Positions 1 through 4,810 of a DNA stretch of 5,103 bases are shown here, one piece after another; the first letter of the stretch is position 1, and every line of letters begins with the position of its first letter. The notes beneath the pieces were generated by a model. The model had not been told where the DNA came from and ran no database searches. It saw only the letters and a program-made list of their open reading frames with translations. This DNA is from Chloroflexota bacterium (GTDB taxonomy: Bacteria; Chloroflexota; Ktedonobacteria; Ktedonobacterales; Ktedonobacteraceae), in contig VBJK01000368.1 of NCBI GenBank assembly GCA_005879655.1, forward strand, positions 2,816 through 7,918, in the 5' to 3' direction. A program made the translations under genes and the position numbers.

Positions 1-342
1 CTCAACCATATCGAGCAGTGCGTCTATGTCAAAAGGCTTTTCAAGGAAATCATCTGCGCCGGAGGTGTCAGCAACTTGACCTGCATCCGAATGGGCTGAC
101 AGGATAATTACCGGAATAAGCCTTGTCTCCTCGTTGCTCTTTAGTCGTTGGCAAAGGATGCGCCCATCTTCTCCACCTAGTATCATATCTAGCAAAATTA
201 GATCTGGTCTATCGTTGGTCAGTTTCTGCAAACCACGACTATTAGTGATTGTTTGCACATGATATCCTTCGCTTTCCAGAGCAATCTGTACCACTTCTAG
301 AATGCTCTCGTCATCATCGACAACCAATATTTTCTTCATCAT
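1..342 (-). CDS. Response regulator receiver domain protein (5' part; runs off the left edge)
   Basis: This is the N-terminal part of a two-component response regulator, a cytoplasmic protein phosphorylated on aspartate by a partner histidine kinase. The 114 visible residues begin MMKKILVVDDDE and cover nearly a whole CheY-like receiver domain. The acidic pocket is D9-D11, the phosphoacceptor is D52 (in DLILLDMILGGEDG), the switch serine is S82 (in VIILSAH) and the conserved lysine is K102 (in EKPF). All key residues are present. The start is the first of two tandem ATGs (342; the other is at 339), preceded by a purine-rich AGGAAGGGG about 7 nt upstream. Any output domain lies outside the window, so it may be a stand-alone receiver or a DNA-binding regulator. 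No kinase is visible beside it. The family call is firm; the signal sensed is unknown. Confidence 0.93.
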   Translation of the reverse strand, partial: MMKKILVVDDDESILEVVQIALESEGYHVQTITNSRGLQKLTNDRPDLILLDMILGGEDGRILCQRLKSNEETRLIPVIILSAHSDAGQVADTSGADDFLEKPFDIDALLDMVE

Positions 343-580
343 CTCTATGCCCCTTCCTTCTGCCATGAGTAAATACCCCTTTATCCATTTTTCTCCCGCC
401 TTGTGTAGCAACCGTCTTTGATTGATGGGAGCAATGGAAATAGTTCGCTCAAGCTAGATTAAATAAGGCTCTTCAGCAGGTATCCCTCATAGCTTCATAG
501 TAATGGAGTAGAATATCAGGATGACCTGGCCGGTTGGTAACATATACCTTAACGGTGACTCCTCTATAATAGTATCATCT

Positions 581-1234
581 TTATGTACATATGTGACACA
601 TCATGTCCTGAAACCACCCTTCACCATATTTCCAAGCACCGTACAGCACAAGATTGGCTTCACCAGTAGCTGAGATGTTGCCGTGGTGCGTCAGGATAAA
701 GTCGCGCAGGCTAGTAGCGGTGACATGCAACGTAAGGAGCTGTTGAATTTCGTTATCTTCCGGTTGACGAGTAAGTGCTGTAGAGATTGGAATGCACAGA
801 CGATGCAGGAAACAGAGTTCGCCGTGAGGTAAGCCAAGATCATAGACACCCCCCAGGCAATACGCTTCAGCAATATCAGTACTTTGGATACCTGTTTCCT
901 CGCGTATCTCGCGGCGCATTGCTGCGAAGGGATCGGGCATAGTATCGGCCATATCGCGTTCGCGTTCAAAGAAGCCACCGATGACGTGATAGCGTCCCTG
1001 ATACCCATCCACGCCCTGACGTTTGTCGAGCAGAATAGCGCCATCGCTGGTCTCAACAACAGAACAGACTGCAATTGCATTTCCCAATGCCTGGCGAGTA
1101 CGTCCCTGGGCAAACTCAGGCAGGCGCGATGTCACATATTCTTTGTAGGTCGTGTCGCCCAGGACGAGTTGTAGGGTGCCATCAGCGCATGATTGAGTAG
1201 ATACAAAGCGAAAGAGTTGGGATTCGTAGAGCAA
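581..1234 (-). CDS. Nudix catalytic domain, intact downstream open frame
   Basis: This frame carries the catalytic part of the Nudix protein (217 residues if read from the TTG at 1234). Nudix enzymes hydrolyse nucleoside diphosphates linked to another group, using Mg2+ held by the Nudix-box glutamates. The box lies at 887-976: GGFFERE, then REIREETGI, matching the REUxEExGU half exactly (glutamates E109, E112, E113). The spacing between its glycine and this arginine is 21 residues instead of the usual 14, so there is a 7-residue insertion in the box loop. A beta strand with AVCSVVETSDGAILLDKR precedes it, as is typical of the fold. The TTG has no visible Shine-Dalgarno sequence, so I doubt it is a natural start; the true N-terminus is probably the ATG at 1395. 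Substrate is unknown. Confidence 0.75.
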   Translation of the reverse strand: MLYESQLFRFVSTQSCADGTLQLVLGDTTYKEYVTSRLPEFAQGRTRQALGNAIAVCSVVETSDGAILLDKRQGVDGYQGRYHVIGGFFERERDMADTMPDPFAAMRREIREETGIQSTDIAEAYCLGGVYDLGLPHGELCFLHRLCIPISTALTRQPEDNEIQQLLTLHVTATSLRDFILTHHGNISATGEANLVLYGAWKYGEGWFQDMMCHICT

Positions 1235-1395
1235 GCTCTTATACGCAGGGTGGGGTCATAGTGCACAATAAGTTGCTCTGCACGGTAGAGGCCGCGTGCC
1301 AGGATTTCAAACTCAATCATCAGTTGATGGCTTTCTGTTACTAGCGTAACATTATTGAAATGATGAGAGAGATAGTATTCAGCTATCTCTCTCAT
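581..1395 (-). pseudogene. Nudix hydrolase gene, frameshifted near its 5' end
   Basis: Read as one gene, this would encode about 271 residues. Residues 1-51 are in one frame (ATG at 1395, MREIAEYYLS...), and the rest is in the -1 frame down to TAA at 581. The change must fall between about 1238 and 1258, because the downstream frame has a TGA at 1256-1258 and the upstream frame loses coding character after YDPTLR. Restoring one base joins them, for example in the C run opposite 1252-1255 or in the A pair before AGAGC. The ATG lies 22 nt after the guaA stop, so the two are probably co-transcribed. No strong ribosome-binding site precedes it (only GAG close by). The lesion may be a genuine pseudogene or a sequencing indel; the rest of the frame is clean, which favours a recent mutation or an error. 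Substrate cannot be assigned. Confidence 0.7.
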
Positions 1396-1417
1396 CGTCT
1401 CGCTAAGACTAATCTGC

Positions 1418-1960
1418 CTATTCCCATTCGATCGTCGCAGGTGGTTTTGAAGTAATGTCGTAGACCACGCGATTCACGCTTGGTACTTCATTGACGAGGC
1501 GATTGGAGATACGACCCAGCAATTCATGCGAGAGTCTGGCCCAGTCTGCGGTCATAAAGTCGCCAGTAGTGACGGCGCGTACAGCTACGACATTGGCGTA
1601 GGTGCGGCCATCGCCCATCACACCAACACTTTGTAACGGGGTGAGCACGGCGAATGCCTGTCCTAGCTCGCGGTAAAGGCCAGCGCGACGGATCTCTTCG
1701 ATGACGATTTTATCCGCTGCACGTAGCGTGTCTAGCCGTTCCTGTGTCACCTCGCTGATGACGCGAATCGCCAATCCTGGGCCTGGGAAGGGATGCCGCC
1801 AGACCCATTCTTCCGGCAGACCGAGCGCGAGACCAATTTCTCGTACTTCATCTTTGAACAGGTGACGCAATGGCTCTACCAGTTGAAAAACCATTTCTGC
1901 GGGTAAGCCACCAACGTTATGGTGGGTCTTGATACGTTTGGCGGTCGCAGCTGTAGCGCC
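1418..1960 (-). CDS. guaA: GuaA C-terminal fragment: end of the ATP-pyrophosphatase domain and dimerization domain
   Basis: This is the downstream frame of the broken guaA, about 180 codons from the deletion junction to TAG at 1418. It begins [18 protein letters not shown] and carries [36 protein letters not shown] and the classic C-terminus KPPATIEWE, all hallmarks of the GuaA synthetase and dimerization region. The first ATG in this frame is at 1894, inside a conserved block, and no ribosome-binding site sits before it. The fragment is therefore a displaced part of guaA and not an independent gene. Conservation is complete to the last residue, so decay after the lesion, if real, has barely begun. 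Confidence 0.85.
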   Translation of the reverse strand, partial: GATAATAKRIKTHHNVGGLPAEMVFQLVEPLRHLFKDEVREIGLALGLPEEWVWRHPFPGPGLAIRVISEVTQERLDTLRAADKIVIEEIRRAGLYRELGQAFAVLTPLQSVGVMGDGRTYANVVAVRAVTTGDFMTADWARLSHELLGRISNRLVNEVPSVNRVVYDITSKPPATIEWE

Positions 1961-2985
1961 TCTTCTTCAAAGACGCGGATGAACTCTTCACCGATGAGCT
2001 TACGTTTTTGTTCGGGATCAATCACGCCAGCGAGACGCGCGAGGAAGCGTGCGCGGGCATCAACGACGACCAAGGGAATGTGCATGTGATCGCCAAAGGT
2101 TTTAACAACCTGTTCGCGTTCGCCTGCACGCAGGCAGCCCGTGTCAACAAAGACACACGTGAGCTGATTGCCAACTGCCCGATGCACCAGTAGCGCGGCC
2201 ACCGCAGAGTCAACGCCACCGGAGAGACCGCAGATGACGCGCCCCAAGCCCACCTGCTCACGAATCAGCCTCGTTGCTTCCTCAATCATGGAACTGGAGG
2301 TCCACTTTGGCTGACAGCCACAAATACGGAAGAGGAAGTTACGAATGACCTCTTTGCCCTGTGGAGTATGGGTGACTTCGGGATGGAATTGCAGTCCAAC
2401 CGTCCCGTTAGCATTAGCTATGGCGGCAACTGGATTACTTTCTGTACAGGCCAGGACGCTAAAGCCGGATGGCAGTTGATCGACGCTATCGCCATGGCTC
2501 ATCCAGACTGGCAGGCGTAGCGTTTGTGGCGGGTCTGGTGGGTTGTCCAGGTGTTCGGTCTGCTCTGGTGAAACAGTGAGACCTTCAAATATGCGGAACA
2601 GGGAAGCATCCTGTGCCGCCGAACGCTGTACTTCGATCGTGGCGGGACCATATTCGTGTAGTCCCTGTGTGCGAGCAACATGACCTCCCAGCTGTAAGGT
2701 CAGCAGGTGCATGCCATAACATATGCCCAGCACAGGGATGCCGCTCAACAAAATTGCAGGATCACAGGTTGGGGCATCTTCGTCAAAGACACTGGAGGGT
2801 CCGCCGGATAAAATAAAACCCTTGATATCAAGGTGAGTATGCTCTTGCAGTTGTGCCAACGTCGTATCTGCTGGCAGTAATTCGCTGTATACATGGCACT
2901 CGCGCACGCGACGGGTGATCAAACGGCTATACTGCGAGCCAAAATCCAGGACAATGATCGCTTGTCTGCGCTCTAGAGAATGCAT
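1876..2985 (-). CDS. guaA: GuaA N-terminal fragment: class I glutamine amidotransferase plus ATP-pyrophosphatase loop
   Basis: This is the upstream open frame of the broken guaA, 369 codons to TAG at 1876, of which the first ~343 are genuine GuaA and the last ~26 are out-of-frame read-through. The amidotransferase triad is C89 (in GICYG), H201 and E203 (in QFHPEV). The N-type ATP pyrophosphatase loop is SGGVDS at 255-260. WMSHGD, typical of GuaA, is at 161-166. A proline-rich stretch of about 13 extra residues precedes it (about 137-159) compared with Escherichia coli GuaA. I chose the ATG at 2985 because AAAGGA lies 11 nt upstream. A GTG at 3006 would extend the frame by 7 codons, but it overlaps that ribosome-binding site and has no good one of its own. 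Confidence 0.85.
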   Translation of the reverse strand: MHSLERRQAIIVLDFGSQYSRLITRRVRECHVYSELLPADTTLAQLQEHTHLDIKGFILSGGPSSVFDEDAPTCDPAILLSGIPVLGICYGMHLLTLQLGGHVARTQGLHEYGPATIEVQRSAAQDASLFRIFEGLTVSPEQTEHLDNPPDPPQTLRLPVWMSHGDSVDQLPSGFSVLACTESNPVAAIANANGTVGLQFHPEVTHTPQGKEVIRNFLFRICGCQPKWTSSSMIEEATRLIREQVGLGRVICGLSGGVDSAVAALLVHRAVGNQLTCVFVDTGCLRAGEREQVVKTFGDHMHIPLVVVDARARFLARLAGVIDPEQKRKLIGEEFIRVFEEEALQLRPPNVSRPTITLVAYPQKWFFNW

Positions 2986-2994
2986 GAGAAACCG

Positions 2995-3002
2995 TTTCCT
3001 TT
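2995..3002 (-). promoter_or_regulatory. Ribosome-binding site that decides the guaA start
   Basis: On the minus strand AAAGGAAA lies about 11 nt before the ATG at 2985. It overlaps the region just after the alternative GTG at 3006, which argues against that GTG being the start. Confidence 0.5.
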
Positions 3003-3064
3003 CCACTAAACTCTGCCTAAGTCCACTCTCTCAACGAAACTGGCTTCATCCGAGGCTATGATCG

Positions 3065-3070
3065 AGTATA
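3065..3070 (-). promoter_or_regulatory. Candidate extended -10 promoter element of guaA
   Basis: On the minus strand TATACT (5 of 6 matches to the sigma-70 -10) is preceded by TG and one base, an extended -10. The -35 region is poor: TTACAA lies 19 nt upstream and ACAAAT lies 17 nt upstream. It sits 80 nt before the guaA ATG, in the only intergenic space upstream of the guaA-Nudix unit. I see no purine riboswitch core in the leader. Confidence 0.4.
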
Positions 3071-3075
3071 TCACA

Positions 3076-3105
3076 GGCCCTGTCCATATTTGTAATGGAT
3101 AGGCC
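3076..3105. repeat. Imperfect inverted repeat upstream of guaA
   Basis: GGCC (3076-3079) and TCCAT (3083-3087) pair with ATGGA (3095-3099) and GGCC (3102-3105), giving a two-part stem around a 7-nt loop. It overlaps the spacer and -35 region of the candidate guaA promoter, so it could be an operator. It could also be chance. Confidence 0.3.
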
Positions 3106-3117
3106 ATCTAGTAAATA

Positions 3118-3159
3118 TGAGTGTTCTGTAGAATCTGCCACTACTCTAGAGAACACTCA
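3118..3159 (-). terminator. Strong stem-loop just downstream of the cupin gene, possible terminator
   Basis: TGAGTGTTCT (3118-3127) is a perfect inverted repeat of AGAACACTCA (3150-3159). After one mismatch, TAGA (3129-3132) pairs with TCTA (3145-3148), giving a 15-position stem with a 12-nt loop. It begins about 20 nt after the cupin stop. The U-tract in the leftward direction is weak (TATTTAC), so it may act as a transcript-end stabiliser or a factor-assisted terminator instead of a classic intrinsic one. Confidence 0.45.
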
Positions 3160-3178
3160 GTCATATGCTATCACATGA

Positions 3179-3514
3179 TTAATGGCGTGCCGCCTCCAGA
3201 CAGGTGACGCCTTGCTCACCAACCTGAGCGCTATGACGTACGCCGGTAGGTAGGATCATACAATCGCCGGGCTGTAGAGCGAGCACGCTTGGATTGCCCG
3301 CCGCATCGGGAGAGTCAGGCAGAAAGAAACGAATGGAACCATGCACACAATACAGGACCTTCTGATAGCCGTGACTGTGTACCGCATATTGATAGCCTGA
3401 ACCATTCGACCATGTGTAGGGTGAGAGACCGTCTTGCTGCATACGTTTGCGCAATTCCTGCTCGCTGGGCGCAACCTTTTCTTGCCAGCGAATAACCTGT
3501 AACGCTGTTTGCAT
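3179..3514 (-). CDS. Small single-domain cupin protein
   Basis: This encodes a 111-residue cytoplasmic protein that is essentially one cupin beta-barrel with a short N-terminal helix. Motif 1 is YAVHSHGYQKVLYCVHGSI (H46 and H48 as metal ligands), and motif 2 is GDCMILPTGVRH (H94 as the third ligand). The usual glutamate of motif 1 (HxHxxxE) is lysine here (K52, after Q51), so metal binding may use three histidines only. The fold call is firm but the role is not: cupins this size include enzymes and sugar- or metal-responsive proteins. The ATG at 3514 has a good Shine-Dalgarno sequence 8 nt upstream. The gene diverges from the zinc-ribbon gene and is separated from guaA by a stem-loop and a promoter, so it is probably monocistronic. 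Confidence 0.85.
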   Translation of the reverse strand: MQTALQVIRWQEKVAPSEQELRKRMQQDGLSPYTWSNGSGYQYAVHSHGYQKVLYCVHGSIRFFLPDSPDAAGNPSVLALQPGDCMILPTGVRHSAQVGEQGVTCLEAARH

Positions 3515-3521
3515 TCAATGT

Positions 3522-3527
3522 ACTCCT
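3522..3527 (-). promoter_or_regulatory. Ribosome-binding site of the cupin gene
   Basis: AGGAGT on the minus strand ends 7-8 nt before the ATG at 3514 and fixes that start. Confidence 0.7.
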
Positions 3528-3533
3528 GAGATG

Positions 3534-3559
3534 TTTTTTTATGACATTATATAAAAAAA
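3534..3559. repeat. A/T-only inverted repeat around the cupin -10
   Basis: TTTTTTTAT (3534-3542) is an exact inverted repeat of ATAAAAAAA (3551-3559) with an 8-nt centre. The centre and right arm contain the cupin TATAAT. It may simply reflect bendable A-tract promoter DNA. Confidence 0.4.
3546..3551 (-). promoter_or_regulatory. Candidate -10 element of the cupin promoter
   Basis: A perfect TATAAT on the minus strand lies 32 nt before the cupin ATG, between two seven-base A/T runs. No good -35 is found at 16-18 nt (CCACAA at 17 nt is the best placed), so an activator, or the A-tracts acting as an UP-like element, may compensate. This is an inference. Confidence 0.45.
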
Positions 3560-3587
3560 TAAGCCTGCTTGTGGGACAAGATGACTA

Positions 3588-3616
3588 TTGAAGTCTGTTG
3601 CATATAGCAGTACAAT
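3588..3616 (+). promoter_or_regulatory. Sigma-70-type promoter of the zinc-ribbon gene
   Basis: The -35 TTGAAG (3588-3593) and the -10 TACAAT (3611-3616) are separated by exactly 17 nt. Each matches the consensus well (4 of 6 and 5 of 6). A transcript would begin near 3623, giving a leader of about 45 nt with a strong AAGGAGG at 3651-3657. Confidence 0.65.
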
Positions 3617-3669
3617 GGAGTTCTCATCCCATAGATGTCGGGTGCTCTGAAAGGAGGGGTTGTTGATCC

Positions 3670-4383
3670 ATGAGCGCAACGCAGATGGCTGCACAACTGT
3701 TTCAATTGCAGCAAATCGATCTTGAGCTAGAGCGTTTGGGCGCAGAGCAGCAAGCGGCCCAGTCAGTACTACACAGCAATAGCCGATTGCACAAACTAAA
3801 TTCAGAGTACGACTCCGCGCAGCAACAATTGCAGGCAGGTCGGCAAGCTCAAAAGGAGGCGGAATGGACATTGGAAGATCTCACGAGCCGCCTTCAGTCA
3901 CACGAACAACGGCTTTATAGTGGAATGGTAGAGAATGCCAAAGAACTCCAATCAATGCAACAGGAGGTACAAAGACTACGGGCGCAGCAGAGCCGCCAGG
4001 AAGACATTACCTTAGAAATGATCGAGACGGTGGAAGCACTAGAGGAGACAGCCCAGCAGAAATTGATGACACTCAAAGAAGCGGAAGAAGTCTGGATAAA
4101 GGAATGCTCCTCGTTGTTGGCGCGTCGCGATCAACTGGAAACACGGCAGCATGAAGTTCAGGCACAGCGTGCTCAATTGGTGGCTAGCATGCAGGCAGAT
4201 CTGCTCAGCCGCTACGAAAAGATGCGCAAGACGAAACAAGGTAGAGCGGTTTCTAGGGTTGAGCAAAACTCGTGTCAGTGGTGCCGTGTTATTCTGACGC
4301 CAAGCGAATTGCAACACGTACGTATCAGTCCTGAATTACAGACGTGTACCAACTGTGGTCGTATTTTGTATTATGATCGTTAA
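3670..4383 (+). CDS. Coiled-coil protein with a C-terminal C4 zinc ribbon (COG1579/zf-RING_7 family)
   Basis: This 237-residue cytoplasmic protein is rich in Q, E, L and A and predicted to form a long helical hairpin, roughly residues 5-190. The conserved family motif RLYSGMVENAKELQSMQQE lies at 81-99, near the hairpin. A zinc ribbon follows, with C202-x2-C205 and C226-x2-C229, then GRILYY. This order matches the widespread zinc-ribbon proteins often called possible nucleic-acid-binding. In other genomes they often lie beside Nif3-like genes, but none is visible here. Their biochemical role is not settled. ATG 3670 is the only sensible start, because an in-frame TGA lies two codons upstream. 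AAGGAGG lies 12 nt before it, a little far. It has its own promoter, and the IscB element follows on the same strand. Confidence 0.9.
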   Translation: MSATQMAAQLFQLQQIDLELERLGAEQQAAQSVLHSNSRLHKLNSEYDSAQQQLQAGRQAQKEAEWTLEDLTSRLQSHEQRLYSGMVENAKELQSMQQEVQRLRAQQSRQEDITLEMIETVEALEETAQQKLMTLKEAEEVWIKECSSLLARRDQLETRQHEVQAQRAQLVASMQADLLSRYEKMRKTKQGRAVSRVEQNSCQWCRVILTPSELQHVRISPELQTCTNCGRILYYDR

Positions 4384-4416
4384 ATGTAGTTATTCTCCAA
4401 TGTATGTCATAATGAC

Positions 4417-4482
4417 GCGAAGTCGTGTCCTGGTGATAGTGTAGTCAAGCTACGTCAATGAGGACGTGTATCCACTCTTCGC
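4417..4482 (+). other. Long imperfect stem-loop between the zinc-ribbon gene and the IscB element
   Basis: Three nested pairings share one axis: GCGAAG (4417-4422) with CTTCGC (4477-4482), GTCCT (4427-4431) with AGGAC (4461-4465), and GTAG (4441-4444) with CTAC (4450-4453). The intervening loops are large and no U-tract follows, so it does not look like an intrinsic terminator. It might protect the 3' end of the zinc-ribbon mRNA or be a remnant of an older element. No gene is seen in 4384-4500. Confidence 0.3.
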
Positions 4483-4500
4483 TTGTGGTGGCACAGGAAA

Positions 4501-4516
4501 GACGAGATGTAAAGAC
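4501..4516 (+). other. Predicted guide segment of the omegaRNA (host flank of the IscB element)
   Basis: In IscB systems the guide is the roughly 16 nt at the 5' end of the omegaRNA and comes from the DNA just outside the left end of the element. If the scaffold begins with the stem at 4517, the guide is these 16 bases, ending AAAGAC. Its exact length and edge are inferred from the family; nothing in the sequence itself marks the left limit. Confidence 0.5.
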
Positions 4517-4791
4517 GTGAACTACCCCTGAGCTAAAGACTCAGGGGCTTCGAGAGAAGCCTGAGTTCACCAGACTTGTTTCCAGAAATGGGAACACCGT
4601 TTGCAAGGTCACGACACCTGCGGTTGACGCATCAGACCGCTGCTCTGTCGCCTGGGTTTAAGTAGAACTGAGGCAAAGTTCGGTGATCCAGGTGCAAAAA
4701 GCCTTTTGAACCCTGTCGAGATGAAGCCGGATTCTCCCGCGTGGTAACAGCCGGGAGATACGCACTACCTGTCACAAGACAGAGCATTTTT
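4517..4791 (+). ncRNA. IscB-associated omegaRNA scaffold (HEARO-type RNA)
   Basis: This region lies directly upstream of iscB and guides the nuclease in this family. It is a run of well-paired helices. Outer stem GTGAACT/AGTTCAC (4517-4523 with 4564-4570) encloses an 8-bp hairpin (4525-4532 with 4540-4547) and a GAGA-capped hairpin (4548-4551 with 4556-4559). Then follow 4578-4583 with 4590-4595; 4612-4616 with 4646-4650, enclosing 4620-4624 with 4636-4640; 4651-4655 with 4688-4692, enclosing 4665-4669 with 4677-4681; and 4734-4739 with 4752-4757. The last hairpin, 4769-4773 with 4778-4782, is followed by five Ts (4787-4791), a likely 3' end. The loop AGGC (4671-4674) can pair with GCCT (4701-4704) as a pseudoknot. 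No protein gene fits here. Identification rests on position and fold, not on a search. Confidence 0.85.
4769..4791 (+). terminator. Hairpin plus T-run at the probable omegaRNA 3' end
   Basis: CTGTC (4769-4773) pairs with GACAG (4778-4782) across an ACAA loop. It is followed 4 nt later by five Ts. This is a weak intrinsic terminator shape that would release omegaRNA about 20 nt before the iscB start, while allowing some read-through into iscB. Confidence 0.45.
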
Positions 4792-4796
4792 CCGAA

Positions 4797-4810
4797 AGGA
4801 ACTCTTTCCT
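4797..4810 (+). promoter_or_regulatory. iscB ribosome-binding site inside a small hairpin
   Basis: AAAGGA (4795-4800) is the only Shine-Dalgarno-like sequence, 10 nt before ATG 4811. AGGAA (4797-4801) pairs with TTCCT (4806-4810) around a 4-nt loop, and the stem ends at the base before the start codon. An alternative, GAAAG (4794-4798) with CTTTC (4804-4808), also hides it. Translation of iscB may thus be held low. Confidence 0.5.

Larger units (their letters stand above)
1418..2985 (-). pseudogene. guaA: GMP synthase (glutamine-hydrolysing), guaA, broken by an internal deletion
   Basis: GuaA converts XMP to GMP with ATP and glutamine-derived ammonia, the last step of de novo guanine nucleotide synthesis in the cytosol. 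The N-terminal amidotransferase, the ATP pyrophosphatase P-loop and the C-terminal dimerization domain are all recognisable, but they lie in two frames. At about 1957-1960 the reading passes from FEEEA straight to [18 protein letters not shown] in another frame. Relatives carry about 22 more residues here, including the conserved LAQGT-YPD-IES block. The estimated loss is about 67 nt, not a multiple of three. As read, translation would stop at 1876. Repaired, the protein would be about 545 residues, slightly longer than the usual 510-525. A pseudogene would need a second guaA or guanine salvage; an assembly error is the other reading. Confidence 0.85.

Noticed and set aside
565..570. TATAAT on the plus strand after the Nudix stop as a promoter
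   Set aside because: No -35 lies at a suitable distance (TTGGTA is 25 nt away and TTAACG is 10 nt away), and no rightward gene follows.
343..580. A terminator for the Nudix unit or a promoter for the response regulator in the gap
   Set aside because: Only 4-bp stems without a T-run and weak -10-like sequences were found, not enough for a call.
884..1174. Plus-strand open frame opposite the Nudix gene
   Set aside because: It is antisense to an intact Nudix box and its translation shows no recognisable domain or ribosome-binding site.
3007..3178. A guanine (purine) riboswitch in the guaA leader
   Set aside because: I could not find the conserved loop and junction sequences of the purine aptamer; only simple inverted repeats are present.
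3539..3871. Minus-strand open frame across the divergent promoter region and the zinc-ribbon start
   Set aside because: It overlaps a well-supported gene and two promoters, and its sequence is low-confidence with no family features.
4517..4791. A CRISPR array or tracrRNA-like region, because it lies beside a Cas9-related protein
   Set aside because: There are no regularly spaced direct repeats. The sequence is a single run of hairpins directly before iscB, which fits an omegaRNA.
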